Assembly (NCBI GenBank): GCA_028673005.1
Contig: CM054113.1
Span: forward strand, 173,026,837 to 173,090,836
Length of the DNA: 64,000 bases
Origin: Tanypteryx hageni
Lineage: Eukaryota > Arthropoda > Insecta > Odonata > Petaluridae
Direction of reading: 5' to 3'
In this document: piece by piece, positions 36,086-49,899 of the stretch
Layout: the number at the start of each line of letters is the position of its first letter
Position numbering within the stretch: position 1 is the first letter of the stretch
The notes under the pieces: model-generated
Databases searched by the model: none
Seen by the model: the letters and a program-made list of their open reading frames with translations, nothing else
What the model was told of the DNA's origin: nothing
Translations under genes and position numbers: made by a program

Positions 36086-39000
36086 CATGCACACACACGC
36101 ACATGCGTACATACAATTATGCCTAATTCTTTTCTCCTTTCAAGTCTAGAATAGCCGAGAATAGTATAACTAGTATAACTACTAATAGTATAACCTGGCC
36201 ATTCACCGCATCATTTCGTTCGTGACAATTTTAACTTCACTGTCTTAGGTTTCCCGAGAGAGGGAATTTCATGACAGATTTTTGTGTCTCGTCTTAATTT
36301 TCTCCCGGGAGATTTTTTATTTCGGGTATGCCCTTTTGTGCTACCTGGAGTGCGTCTGTTTTTTAGGAGTTGCGGTTATGTAGATAGATGAGGAGGGTGG
36401 GAAGGAAGAGAGTGAGAGGGTAGGTATAAGAGGGATGGGGAAGAGGGGGAGGAGGTGTTTTGTTCGGGGGGATGGAAAAGTTTTGGGGACGTGACTGCCG
36501 CCACCAGAGAACGACCCCTTCCACCTCCTTCCCATCCCCCTCTCAAATGCTGCGACAAGGAGACAGAGAGAGAGAGAGAGGCGTGGGCGAAAGAGTTGGT
36601 ATGGGGAGGGAGAGAATAGCGGGACATGAGCGTGGTGGGATCGATATATATATATCGCTCGGTTGATTGCCCTTTTCACGAGAACCCGTGTTCCGTTGCG
36701 AGGGGTAGAAGATGGGGGGAGGGGGGATGAAAAAGGGAGAGAATGGATGGAAGGGTTTTCGGATGATCGTGCCACCACGTGCCTTCGCTGGGGCGTGTGA
36801 AGGTGGGGGAGTAGTCCCATCTTCCGAGTCTTTTTTTGTGCACTCCCTTTTCTTGGGGAGATCCTTTGACCGCCGGCGTACGTTCCTATTTTCGGTCGCG
36901 CTTAATCGATTCATGTTATGTACGGGGACAGGTTTCCCGAGGTTTATGGGGTTTGGCTTGTATAAAAATTTTTAATGTCTATATTATGTTTAGTACTTAT
37001 CATGCATACATCTTTCTATAATATAACCTCACTAATGTATGTTACGGAAACTATTTTTTACTTCCGTATAATCTAGAATGCTGAAATAATTCAGACTGAT
37101 TATTAATGACTTAAAAACAGAGGGCATATTGCGAAAACGGGAAGTTTTTAAGTTCCAGATCCCAAAACAAAATTATTCGAGAAAATCCCATAAGATTAAC
37201 ATTGGAGGATTGTTGCCATAGTGCATTGAAAGCAAGACTAATTGTAAGACATCGTTCGTTTGCTTTTTAAAATTACTTAGAATTGTCCTAGAAATTAGAA
37301 ACTTAAACCATAGTACGTGCAAAAGAAAGCAAAGAAAATTACCTACCGTAGATTTTCAAATACGATTCGAATAGACTAAGAAAAGTGTTTTGAAGACGAA
37401 AATTTTAAGTTTTTCGTGAATAAAATATTTTATTTCCAAGAACAACCAGCATTGTTACCGTACTCATAAAATTATATAGGTCCCTATTGGGAAACGGAGG
37501 AAGACGGGAGTGTGGGGAAAAAGAGTTAACGAGAGAAGGAAGGAGAAAGAGAGGGAAAGGGGGAGGGAGAGAATGAGGGGAAGCGGAAGTTTGGAAAAGC
37601 GGGAGGTTTGGTGGGAGGTAGGGAAATAGGGAGGTGAAGAGAGGGAGGGGAATGGGTGGAAGGGAGAGAGAAGCCCGAAAATAGGGCTAAAAATAATTTT
37701 CTACTTTAAATATAAGCCGAAATGATGAAGTTCAGGGTTGCACACTGGCAGCAGGCAAATTCACCTCGCGAACCGAGGCACGGGGTTGAGGCGCGTCGAA
37801 GCGGAGCTCCTAGTGTGTACACACACACACACACATATATATGTAGTGTATATGCATATACTTTTTAATTTATGTGTTAAGATGGATATGACTAGGAACA
37901 TACACGCGGCATAGTATAGATAAAAAAACCGAAAAATTACTATAAGTAGTTAAATATCAAAATAAAATCTCGGAAAGATTGTCACGAATAGTAGTTTTCG
38001 GTCGTTTTTTGTCTTTATTGTTTTTTATTTATCAAATAAATAAATTTTGTGATTAAATGGCATAGTGATATTATGTGTCATGTGCATTCGATTTATTTAA
38101 ATTTTTTCCGTTCATTATCCGTCGTGTACCCTGAATGAAGTTGAAACTTTTCGTGCATGGGGTCTAAAGCAATGAAGTTTTCAGTTAGGTTATTTTTATT
38201 TTTCTCTCGAAACAATTCGTAATTATTTGGACGTCCTTATTCAGTATTTTGCGAGGGAGGTTCTGTTGTGTTTGGTATCTACGAAGACAGATATACCATT
38301 TATGTAATATGTATAATATTTTTGTAAGTAAGCCTGACAACGAAAAATAACATTTTTTCTTGATAATTGCATTTGCAGTCATTGAGGCAACATCGATTAT
38401 TTTTCAACGATAATCTTTATCCAAATCACTGAATTTCGTGGTTTATCATCAAGAATCCTTACGCTAAGTAATGTAAATGTTCATATTAAATATCTACAAG
38501 TCTCATAGCAACAAAGATTGATTTTGAATGGTATTCAAAAGACAAAGACATTAATTTATTTCGCGATTTTAATAGATTCCACATTCTTGGCCAATCTTAA
38601 TTAGTAATTATTGCTAATATTTAGTCCAAAATACTAATAAATGGACCCGATTTCGTGAACTACGCCTACTCTCACAATCGACCTTATCTCTCGAATTTAT
38701 TTTTCTGATGATAAATAATTAATAAATCATAACGTCAATCTGCTGTAAGGTTCTTGATGCGTCGCTCCCAATTTTATTACCATCCATTTTTATTCCAACG
38801 ATGAGGATCGAATGTTTTCTGCGCTCGTAACGTATTTATACGAAAAAAACCGCTCCCGATATTTCGATATCGAGAGAGTTTTCGGAATGAATACTTAAAA
38901 CACGAATCATTGCTTATTTCGAAGCAGTTTTTTGTTTGTTTTATTTTTTAAGTGCCTTGTTGACCCGCTTAAAATATTCACAGTTGAATGAGAGAATAGC

Positions 39001-40882
39001 TCGATGTTGCCCGTGTGGGAGAGAGGTTTTGGAGGGTGTGGGGGATTGTGGGTGACGGCGGGGCCGCATGAAACGTAGGGATTGACATTTGTAGCGAGAT
39101 CTACTCTTGACACCGCTTGTAGGTGGCGCAAATCGCCACCCCGTCGTTCCTTAGGCCCATATCACGCTGCTACTCCCACTCTTGTCATCCACTCTCTTCC
39201 TCTAACCCTCCATTCGAATCCTTCTGTAAACGAGTATCGAATCTCGAGGTCCATTACTCACGGAGAAAAAGCTATATATTTTTATCTAAATTCGGTGGCG
39301 TTTGGAAACGGGATAATTGGCATCGGTGATTGTCGTATGTTTTCGTCATCGGAGGGCGGGGCAAGGGCGAAATTATATTTCCCGTATATCGTCTAGTGAA
39401 TTTTTTACGCGTCCCGAAATTATCAACGAATAGTATTTTTTGTAGTTTGTTTTCCCTGCGTGAATGCTGAGTGAACGAATGGGAATCGAAATGCATCTAT
39501 TTTGATAATGTAACTGGAGGGAAATCAGTCACGATTTGAAAGATAAGAAAGGGTTTTCATCGACGAGCTGTCATGATATTCTCTGCGCTCTGTTTGATAA
39601 TGTGGCATGTTTTCGAGTTGCTTGTTGGACCGATAAATAAACTGGAAAAAAACGCGATCGGCGTGTTTAGAACGTGACAGCTTTTGTAGTTACATTCGCC
39701 AGAATGTGTCTTTCGCGTCATTATATATTTTTTAAAATTATTTCAGGCTAAAGAGCGGAAGAAACCATAGGAAAGCAACGATGACGTATAATACATTTTG
39801 TCAGGAGTCACATCGTGATACAAATCGTTTCGTTAAAAAGCAAGTGAAGGAAGAATCGCAGAGCAAGTTACATATGCCGGTTTTTTCCTTTTTTTTACAA
39901 AATTATCTTAAATAAATATTTTTGTTTCCTGCCAAAGAGCAACAAAAAATTAAGAATAAGTCATTCATAATTAAAAGACGAACACCAGCGGAGTCGAACC
40001 CCAGTAAAGTAGTTTGGGAAACCAGCATTCATCAAATGGCGCTTTTTTTTACAAAAGTCACGTTCTCTTCTCAATGAATTCTTATCGAGATTTTTGCTGA
40101 GTTCTGATGTAGATACCGATTATTCCCTAGTAGCTCGTCCCAGATTCACCAAATTAATACCATGTCTATCTCTTATATTGACCAACCTATTTTGAAAATT
40201 TGACTTCTTAAAGTTACGGAAATCTCGAGATATAGCCCACATAGGCGGACGGACTGACGAACCGAATACAATGCTTTTTTTTAAAGCGCTAAAAATCTTA
40301 AAGCAAAAGAAGCGGGGGATGATTCCTCTAGAATTGTTATTCGTAGCGACGATAAATTTTAGTCGAGTTGTTATTATCGAATTGTATCTCATGTCGCGGG
40401 GGAAAATGGAATTGGATCTAATGGAAGTGAAAATATTTACCGAAAATCGACGCATTAATGAAATTTATCGCGAATTTTTCAGAGTAAATTGACGTAAAAG
40501 GACGCCAAAAAAAGATAAGCTAAGAGCTTTCAAGCGATTTTAAAATTGTACAGAATAATGACGTACACTTCGAAAAAATCTTATAAAACGAACAGGAGGT
40601 ACCGGACCTCGCGGAAATAATTTCAATACTGCTCGTCGATCCAGTGAATTTTTCTCTTGTCTAATCTTCGACACGAACGAAATTTACCGTTAGGATGAAG
40701 GCTCGGGGGCTTTTCATTTTTTTCGAAAAGATCTAAAAACGACGCTTCAGTGCCTACGCGTCACATTTTTTTACGAAACAGTCCCATTCATTAACGGAAC
40801 TGGAATATTCATTGGCTAAGTGGTTTTTGCAATGAATCGGGTAGTCTTCTGTAGCGAGCGAATCCACTAACGTTGTGAACGA
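36086..40882. other. No gene recognised; purine-rich blocks and microsatellites
   Basis: G/A-rich blocks lie at 36360-36780 and 37490-37680, the purine counterpart of the pyrimidine tracts elsewhere. A (CA)n-(TA)n run is at 37816-37850. A lone tRNA B-box-like GGTTCGACTCC (minus strand, near 39990) lacks an A box. A GGCGGACGGACTGACG block near 40242 resembles ends of insect repeats. A weak acceptor at 39747 opens a 50-residue frame without a good donor. None of these supports a gene. Confidence 0.45.
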
Positions 40883-41977
40883 TCTTGTGAAACACAGCTC
40901 GCTCTGTTTGCACATGATATACTACGATCCGGTGATCGAAAGACCCAGCTAGACGCGGTTTTTCTTGACTTCAGGAAGGCATTCGATAAAGTCCCTCATA
41001 TTAAGTTATTGAAAAAATTACAAGCCTGTGGAATAAATCGAAAGATAATCGAGTGGGTCAGGGACTTTCTCAATGATCGGGAACAAATGGTAGTCATTGA
41101 TGGATTTAAATCAGATTCGGTCAGCGTGTCCTCCGGCGTTCCACAGGGAAGTGTCATCGGTCCCCTATTATTCCTTATATACATAAATGACTTAGATAAT
41201 GTTATTACAAGTAAAATCAAGTTATTCGCGGATGATACGGTAGTTTACAGAGAGATTAACAGTCCTGCTGATCAAGCATTACTTTCTAACGATCTACACG
41301 CAATTCTCGAGTGGTGTAAAGAGTGGCAATTAGAGCTGAACTTAGGTAAGTGTTCCGTCATGAGATTCTGGAGAAACAAAGAAATTGAGGCGATGAATTA
41401 CAGTATAGAAGGCGTACGTCTAAAATTATCCGAATCCGTCAAATACTTAGGTGTCATTTTAACAAGTAACCTCTCGTGGGACACACACATACGAAATATA
41501 TCCGGGAAAGCTAAGCAAAAACTAGGATTCATCAAACGGATAGTAGGTAAAAGCGAAGAAAAAGTCAAAGAGACATGTTACTTTTCTTTAGTTAGACCGC
41601 TGCTAGAGTATGCGTCGAGCATATGGGATCCGTACGAGAAAGGTTTAATCGCCGAGTTAGAGAAAGTGCAGCGAAAAGCTGCTAGATTCGTCAAAAATTG
41701 TTATGATAGAAATATAAGCGTTACAGGCTTGATACAGGACTTAGGATGGGAATCACTAGCTGAGCGTCGATCACGTGCTAGGTTAAAACTTCTTGAAAGA
41801 TTTAGAACGAGTACTTTCTCCAGCGACGTCAAAGAAACAATAAGAACTCCCACCTATATCGGTAGAATGGACCATCCTCGTAAAATAAGAGAGATAGCCT
41901 GTAGGACAGAGAGATACAAAGGCTCATTTTTCCCTAGAACGATAGCTGAGCAGAATAAAACTTGCGATCAAAAGTAA
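40883..41977 (+). pseudogene. Reverse transcriptase fragment of a CR1/Jockey-type LINE
   Basis: The frame runs open for 364 codons from SCETQLALFAHDIL to the stop at 41977. RT motif A is FLDFRKAFDKVPH, motif B is SSGVPQGSVIGPLLFLIY, and motif C is LFADDTVVY with both aspartates (41231-41236). The thumb and C-terminal region follow: SVKYLGVIL, PLLEYASSIWDPY, KVQRKAARFV and SFFPRTI, a block typical of CR1/Jockey polymerases. No stop or frameshift was seen, so the copy is recent. The upstream endonuclease and finger motifs are absent, so it cannot move on its own. The final RTIAEQNK differs from the usual RTI-E-WN and suggests a changed C-terminus. Confidence 0.92.
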
Positions 41978-42090
41978 CCTTGCGTAGGGGGTAAACCAAG
42001 GCCTAATTTTGGAGTTTTCCCCTTGGTGTTAATACACCCCCTGCCACACACCCTTGCGGTGGCTTGCAGGGTAAACTGTAGATGTAGATA
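40883..42090 (+). mobile_element. 5'-truncated non-LTR retrotransposon (CR1/Jockey type)
   Basis: The insertion contains the second half of the polymerase frame, a short 3' region (41978-42090) with CCCCCTGCCACACACCC and GGTGGCTTGCAGGGTA, and a TGTAGATGTAGAT microsatellite tail instead of poly(A). The endonuclease and the start of the reverse transcriptase are missing, as expected for 5' truncation during target-primed reverse transcription. A target duplication was not found. The RT motifs fit the CR1/Jockey group; the exact clade is uncertain. Confidence 0.88.
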
Positions 42091-45000
42091 TTTAAGTGCT
42101 GGTGCGATCTCTCTCTTTCTCTCCCTTTTTTGTCTTTCTTTCGTTAGATTTGCAGTCGACTGTAATGCCTCACAGTTTTGGTATTCTCCCGCTTATTTCG
42201 TCTTGGTGCGCTCACTGCGTCAGTCATCTTTTTTGTAATCCCACTTCTCGACTTTACGATAATAGAGATGGATGGGTCCTCCTTGGAATGCCAAACTCGA
42301 AAAACGGTTGCATCTCCATTTCAGTTTTCTCTGTCTGTGTAAATTGACACGACGCGCCTCTGACGTCTCTTGACGAGACAATCTCGATTTCGTTATCGTT
42401 ACATTTTTCGTTGCTTTTTCCGACTTCTGTGTTAGCAGTCGACCCGTTGAGTGTTATCATCGAGGATCCTTACGCTAAAATTCGCTTAGGTTTTTTTTTA
42501 ATTTAGTTTAGGGCCAGCTCGTTTCAGTAACTGTTCCCTCATTATGCATACGTTACTAAATGTACACAACATAAATTTTCACCCACTTTTCAGTAATGTA
42601 CTACATAAACATGCTCAAACCAGGTACACGCTACGTCACACCCAGAAAAAGGATATTTGTTTCCTCACGGACGCAGGAAACAGCGACGGTCACTGTAGAT
42701 GTGACAGTTGAACAAAAAAATACAGAAATACATATAAATAAATAAATGCGACTTTTGGAAAAAAAATATAATGCTGAGTTAAATTTGAATCCTTGGCTGC
42801 TCGCGTTATTTTCCTTCACTTTTTTAAACGAGCGCTCGGAGAATTTCTTTAGGTTGGTATGTTTATAATTACGACTCCATGCCGTTATGTCCTCTCTCAC
42901 TCTCCCTCTCTTCCTCCTCTCTTTACCCGTTTACTCCCAACCCAACCTCCCGCCTCATATACCTCACTCCTCATCCCCTTTCCTCCAACTCCTCACACCC
43001 ATCTCCTCATCAGCTTTCCTCGCCTGACGGTCTCCAAGGGTTACGACGGTGTACGTCTTCTCTTCCTTTCCTCTCCCTCTCTTCCTATCCCTGTCGCAGT
43101 AGGCCTCTGCTAATTGGAGGACCTTCCTGGGGAGGGCACCTGCTACGTCAACATCCGCTCTTTCCCCCCCTCTCATAATATCTTTCATTTTATCTCTTCC
43201 TCTCACCTCCCTTCTCTCTCTCTTACATTTATTTTTTAATTTGGGATCGAGCGGGCTATTTTTTTACTAAAAATTTCCCAGGCCGATTCCCCAACCGAGC
43301 TGGTTTGAGATCCAAAACAAAACATTTTTTTCTCTCACCCTATCTCTCTCTCCCTCCCTTTCTTCATTTCTCTCTCTCTGCCCCTGTGCGAGTTTCCACT
43401 CCCTCGGAAAATTAAACCTCTCCCCGTAAAAATCTTTAAGTGTGTTTTCCATACTCTGCCACCCTCGTGTCCCTTGGAGGTTTCTCTCCCGAGTGAGATG
43501 AGATTAGATGATATTTTCCGCAGGGTGGCCCTTTTTGGCGTTTCGTAGACATAAAGAACGCGGTGTTTTTCTCGATAAATTCAAGTTTTTTCCTCTTGAT
43601 GGAAACTGTGTTTTGCAAGAAATAACGGCCGAAGAATTTTTTTAATTCTAAAAAAACGGATTGGGTTTGTATTAATGGAATTTCTTACGGGAATAAACGT
43701 GTAATCTTTTCCTTTTAGAATTGAGCTTCTAATGGTGAGTTATTAGATGTTTTGGCTAACATAAAGGAAATTTCTGTTGCCATGAAACGGTTGAGTAAAC
43801 CACGTGAGTGTTACAATTACTGAGTAGACGTCCTCATTTGATAAATTACCAATCGTAGAATTTAATTTGACTTTTCAAAAACTGTTGTCAATGCTGTTTT
43901 CAAATAAGTAAATTTAGGTAGTCGGGACTTCTATTTTCCGTTCAGCAACACTTAAAATAATGGCTGTTGCTTGATGATTATTCAAAGCTGTTTGTCAAAT
44001 TTGGAGCCTTAAACAATGATTGTAATCTGTGCATTAATTTTCCTTTGTTGGTCATTAAATTGGCAACTTAATTTTACAATACTTTTTAATGATATTGACG
44101 TCATGATAGTGGAAAGATTAAAATCTTTTCTTTTTTAAAAACATCAAATATGTTTGTTACGGGCTTGTTTAAAGATTTTATAATTTAAGCGCTATTTTAA
44201 CATCTTTCATTCATGCGATTTTGTCTCCGTGATCTGCTTAAATCGACTTGCACGGTATATTGCGCAAGATTAAGGAAATCTATGCAGATCGGAGGCGGGA
44301 TTTATTCCACCCATTTTTGGATTAAATTTCTTACTCGTCGCTGCAATTAATCGGGTTCCATTTTTTCCGGCTCGATTTGCATGCGCGGATCCGCGCTTCT
44401 TAATTAGTCCTCCGCGATGAAAAGACGTAGGATTTACTCTTACGTATCGAGGGTTTTCCCTTTTTCAGGAAAAAATAATTTCTCAACACGGAATTCGCGT
44501 CGCGCGCGGAAAGAGGACGGATTAAATAGTATTAAAAAAAGAACGGAAGAAAGGCATCGCATGTGTAATCACGCCCCAGTTTTCGCGATTGAAGTCAAGC
44601 CAACTTTTCGACTGTTTTCTTTTTCGCGAGATGTGTTTCCCGCGATTTTTAATCGGTCTGTCCTTGCATTCTGAACGTTTTAATTTCGTTTTTCATCAGT
44701 CGCCTGGGCGCCGGGGTGCACTTTTCATAAAGCGCTGAGTCAGCAATCCCCCTATTAGTCTTCCGTGTTCCCTTTCTCTCTCGACCTGTTTTTTTCTCTT
44801 TTCCTTCTCGCCATCCCTTAAAATATTTACCTCGTTTCCTGTGAAGCCTCGTCGCTCACTCTCTCTTAAATCCCTTGGACCATTTACTCCCTTCAATTGT
44901 CTCCTCTCGCCCGGTATCCAAGCAAGGCTTAGCAGATAGAGGGAGAGATAATTGTTTTGTGCATTAAAACTCTCTCCGTTTCTCTATTTTTCTTTCTCCG

Positions 45001-45549
45001 TACCTCGCGAGATCCGTTCCCTTTTTTATTTAAACGCGTCGTTTAAATCACTTAACAATGAACACCACTTGGGATGTGGGATAAAAAAACGGAATGATAA
45101 AAATGGGATCGTTTTTCCCCTCTCTTGTTCTCCCTGGCTATACTTTTTACTTCCGTCGGTTGTGGGATTGTCGAATGGCGTTTGTTTCAATTGTAGGAAG
45201 TTACCCTTTTTTCGAATAATATACTCTTTTGTTTCCTTCTATCCTTTAATATTTATGCATTCGATCTTTCTCTATAAAATATTCGACTTTAATAAAATGT
45301 ATTTTTTGCTAGAATTATCGAGAAATACATATTTTTATGATTTGTATTGTCCAGCAGTTTAAAAGTTTGTAGTCTTTAATTCGTGCTATTTTCAATAGTT
45401 ATGTTGATGTCGAGGTTTTTGCCATTTACGTCGAACGCTTACTTTATAATCGATTACTATACACGTATGTAATTTTAAATATATTTGTATGTAGTAGTTG
45501 ATTGTGATAAAAACCATTGGATTAACACCAAGTTTTCTTGTCTTTCTAG
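42091..45549. other. No gene recognised
   Basis: C/T-rich block at 42885-43430 and AT-rich DNA elsewhere. A 16-bp segment with acceptor and GTGAGT donor (43719-43734) was considered as a micro-exon and rejected on reading phase. An acceptor at 44466 opens an 85-codon frame but has no convincing donor. Confidence 0.45.
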
Positions 45550-45600
45550 GTAAGAAACGGAATCATGAGTTCGACTTGACAGATACCCTGCCTGAAATTA
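45550..45600 (+). CDS. Candidate internal coding exon 1 (unidentified gene)
   Basis: A 51-bp segment lies between a strong acceptor (polypyrimidine stretch ending TCTTGTCTTTCTAG, with a branch-point-like ATTAAC about 27 bases upstream) and a consensus donor GTAAGTAAT. Only one frame is open: after two carried bases it reads KKRNHEFDLTDTLPEI and leaves one base (A). That phase matches the second candidate exon at 61399 exactly. The peptide looks like protein rather than low complexity, and no transposon overlaps it. I do not recognise the gene. It could be a chance match between splice signals. Confidence 0.4.
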
Positions 45601-48600
45601 GTAAGTAATGTGCACATTTTTCACATCGGCTGCTGCTTCGTATTCCGTGGTTTATCACCCTATAATTACTTCTTCAGAAATTAAAAAATACGTGCGAGCA
45701 ATATTTCCATTTCGTGTATTCGTTCGGTTATTCCTAAAATCACTAAGGGAAATCAACTTTTATCTGCCTTTTCTCTGTTTTATGCAACGATTACTCCATT
45801 TATGTTTATCGTTATTTTTTCCGTATATTATTCACCATCCTATGACGCCTATTTTCTCCTTTATAGGGAATTTTTACCCCTATTTTTGCTAACCTTCCTC
45901 ATTTTCGTCTCTTTCTGCGAATGTCGTGATCGCAATCACTATTCATTGTGCTTGGCCAATCGTTTTCCACGTTTCATGCGTGGAATTATCGGGGTTAGCC
46001 CGAATGGAAGTGGCCTCCTCTCCGCGACCTCTCTGCGGTCTGTTAATTACCTGGGTATGGTGCCGAAAAAACAAGGAGAACGAATGCAGTGTTTCTGCTT
46101 GAAGAGGATGAGAGGGAATTCCGGTGTAGTATGGTGGGCTGAGAGAAAAGGGAGAGGGATGAGTAATGGATGAAATGAATGATGTGAGGATTAGTCCTTG
46201 TTGGCGTTATTAGAGCGTGACGAAGAAGGGGCGGTATTAATTATTTTGACAACATTATTCTACAACGCCGTTAGACACTTTATGACTCGGAAAAATATGC
46301 GCGTCGAAATCCCGGCGGATTTTTTTTTTAAGAATACTTCCGGATGGAGTTTTTACTATCGTGTCTTGCTCAAACATTTTTCTTCTTTTCAATTGGCAGG
46401 TGTTTAATGGGTGGATGCTATTCGGACGGCATTTATAATACCTTGGCGAATATAATGGTATTGTTGTTATATTGTTTACAAAAGACAAAAAATAACTAAG
46501 AGGTGGTTAATGATCGAGACTGTTCTTATAATGCTGATGCACTTCTTTTGTCGTATTTAAGAAAAACAACAGCTGCAGGCGATTAGCCATTATTAAGAAG
46601 GCCTGTGAAAACTGTTCAATCTTTTATAGTCACCAAATAAGGAGCAACAAAGGCCATGCAGGTAACGCTCAAGGCATTAAATGACTAAAATTAGAGCTGG
46701 GTTATAGCATTTAATTCAACGGAATTGTTTTATAAAGAGATGAAGTTAAGATAAAAATATAAAAATAAATCTGATGAGCTTATTTGTTGTTAGTTTGACC
46801 TAATGGTGTAATAGCCAAACCTCTATATCAACATAGGAAGGCCGCAAAAAATTAGCTTTAATAATAGAAATGGAATTTGGGATGTGTATGTCAACTTATT
46901 GGAAAAGTTTATGTGTATTTTGCCAATGAAAAATCTAATCATGGACGTAATAGAGTTGAACTGGTTTCATTTTTTTTAAAGATCGCGTTGATGATAGGGG
47001 GAATCCTCGGCTAAACCTTCTGGCTCCGATGCATCGTTTTTATGGTGTCCATATTGTCGAGGCCATCAACAGCCCATCTCCTTCCGCATGATTTAAAGGC
47101 CGTCATGAGAGATGGCTGCACTAGTTTCGTCGGGTCAGGGAATGTGTGCTCTGCTGAAGGGTTGGTTGGGTAGGATGAAGGAAGGGTGAGGTAAAAAGAG
47201 GGGGTTTGGAGAGAGAGAGAGAGAGAGAGAGAGAAGCGCTGGAAAGGTATGGCGGGTTGGAGGGGAGAGTATAGAGGCGGAAACTTCGGTGTTGTCGGTA
47301 ATTGGTTTTACGGGCCTGTTTGTATCCGCATAATTGAACTCCAGGCCTTCCCTCATTGGTGAATTCCTTGTTCTCTTCCAATCAGATGGAACTTCCGCCG
47401 CGTGGGAATGGTTGGAAAGAGGGGAAGGCATTTTCTGAATCAATAACTCTGGTATGATGTTAATATCTGTGTTTTTTTATCGATCGTTCGCCTTCTGTGG
47501 GTGGAGGAAAGGGACTTCTTCCTGGTGTGCTGTTGGGAGAATTGACTGTAAGGAAAATAAAGGGGATATCCGATGATGAGGATTTCTACTCTTTTTATTT
47601 TCCCTTATTAAGAGATTTCGATGTCGTTGAATAATTCGTCAAATTGCAATTATTCTGTGGAATTGCAAAGTTTAACTGGAGGTTGTATTAATGGATGAAT
47701 TTGCAGTGCTCGTGTGTAGGTGATCTTTTCCTTTCCTTGGTGAAAAGGAAATCATTAAAACGAGAAGTTATAAGCGCTATGTGGTGGTCAATGTCTGTAC
47801 TGCAAACCTGGTATTTAATTACCGCAGGAAAAGGTGGATGTCGTGTTTTGTTGTATTATAACACTAACACTTCCTATGTCAGGGGATGGCATACCTTTTT
47901 TTGCTCGCGTTTAAAAATTACAAAAAATGACTTTCCTTTTCTAACCTACGTGCCCATTTAAAATACATAAAAAAATTAATAATTTTATTGCTTAAATACA
48001 ATAACTTATTCTCAGACTTAGAGCTCAGAAGACGATGGATTGGTTATATAATATTCATTTTAACATCTAAAAAGACCTATTTTTGCAGATCATTTATGGC
48101 CGAACGATAATTATGGGGCAACGAGCATTTCTTTCTCGGACATAAAGTCGCCATTAGTCAGTCATTTTATCGACATTTCACAAGAAATAGTCTTTTATAT
48201 TGTGTCAGAAAGGGAAAACTATTAAGGAGACGGTCGACAATTTTTCTCGTGTGAAAGAAAAATTTAGAACCTTGCTATCCCAGCCCTATGCCCTGCCCTA
48301 GTTCGTTGAATTGCAGGATAACATGCTATGTATGTAGAATTTGTGTATTGTATTCGCGAATGAAAAATTTGTGGCGCATCGATGAAACAGTTTTTTCCGA
48401 ACATTCGATGCATCACGCTCGCCCCTACCAAAGATCGCACTTTAACGAGAAAATCTCGACCTATCGAACAAGGATATTAAAACGCACAAAGAAAACCTTC
48501 CTTTGTGATCTCTTTTATAGTCATGGCAAATTCTTGACCCCTTTTAGGTAGAAGTGCCTCCTTTTTTATCGTAATTTTCGGCTTACCACCTTCTTCAACT

Positions 48601-49899
48601 CTCTAGGTCGTTTCCTCCTCGCTCGCATTCAGTTGGGATGAATACCTCTCGTCGTAAAGGGGAAAGGGTTGGGAATGTAGGCTGTAACGAGCCGTTTACG
48701 ACGTTACACTCGACATTTAGAATCCGCATCCGGTCCGGATGTTTGTCAAGTCCTGTAGGGTAAGGGGATGAAGAGGAGGAGGACCCTTTCTCTCGCCATC
48801 GAATTTTAGGTTCAGAATTCCAACGGTCAAACGATGTACACAATTCTGCTCTCTCCCTCTCTCCATGTCGCTGGATTATCAGATTTTCTCGGCTCTTGGA
48901 GGCAAGGTGACTTAAGAGACCCGAGGATCGAAAGGTTTTCCGGGGCCATTTCCTCCGAATTCGGACAGTTAATTGCCGCGAGGCTAAGGCCAAAAGGGGT
49001 CGTTGTCAGGATATAGGGTGTGGATCGGCAGATTTCGCTGATTTGTCTTTTTTTTGCTTGACGCTCGATGTTATGCGTCGTTATTGGATATTTTGCGTCC
49101 CAGGGCTTTAATAAGCTATGGCTTCATCCCGTGTGCCGTTAAGCGAGTCAATTTACATTATGACGGGTACAGGTTGTGGCCTTCCTCTAAAATTCGTGAA
49201 TTTTATGGTTTCTTTCGGTACCGAAGAGGAACAAAAATTCTTTGCATTCTTTGTGAAAAGATGGTTCGAAAAAAATGCTTGAATCTCTTCAACTTTTTGT
49301 TCACTTGTTGAATTCGTCGATGAATTGTCATGTATTGAAAATTTCCCGGAAATTGCTCACTCAGAATCATAATGCTCGAAAATGTTGTTTATATATTATA
49401 TATTAAAAAGTTTCGGTGTTGGTTAATTTTAGCTTTAAAATATTAAATTTTGTTCTTCGTGAATTAATTGACTCTAATGTTTATTAGTTCCTTGGTTTTA
49501 AACGAGTTTGCCGTTTGTTATTTTTATGCATATACTACAAAAAATAAACCTTATCAATCTTAAATTAATTAACTATAGATCCTATGAATTAATAAATAGA
49601 TCCTATATGAAAACTGAACTGGAACAGGCACGTTTGTTAAATTAGCTAACCTTCTTAAATAGTAGTTTTCTTAAGGTAATCTATTTTCCCTCCTTTGAAA
49701 TGTAATTTTCTAGTTTTCAATCTTGAAGATTATTATTTTTATTGCTAAAAATAGGTTTTCTTTGATTCAAGACAAACATTCACGTCATATTCCTAGCAAT
49801 CAAGGTGAAAGATCGTGGAACGCTAAATTGCGGAAAACCAGAAGTGTAGTGTTTTGTTGAGTCTTATCGCCTTAGTGATAACTTTTAATATAAAAAAGT
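45601..49899. other. No gene recognised; would be intron if the flanking exons are real
   Basis: AT-rich DNA with a (GA)n run at 47209-47234 in a G/A-rich stretch (47120-47270). Remaining open frames are short and unmatched. Confidence 0.5.

Noticed and set aside
39960..40030. tRNA gene on the minus strand
   Set aside because: Only a B-box-like GGTTCGACTCC is present; no A box and no cloverleaf can be drawn.
43719..43734. Possible 16-bp micro-exon (TTTTCCTTTTAG before, GTGAGT after)
   Set aside because: To feed candidate exon 1 in phase it would have to read AAT TGA, a stop; no other partner was found.
44466..44674. Exon candidate after CCCTTTTTCAG
   Set aside because: One frame is open for about 70 codons but there is no consensus donor and no recognisable protein.
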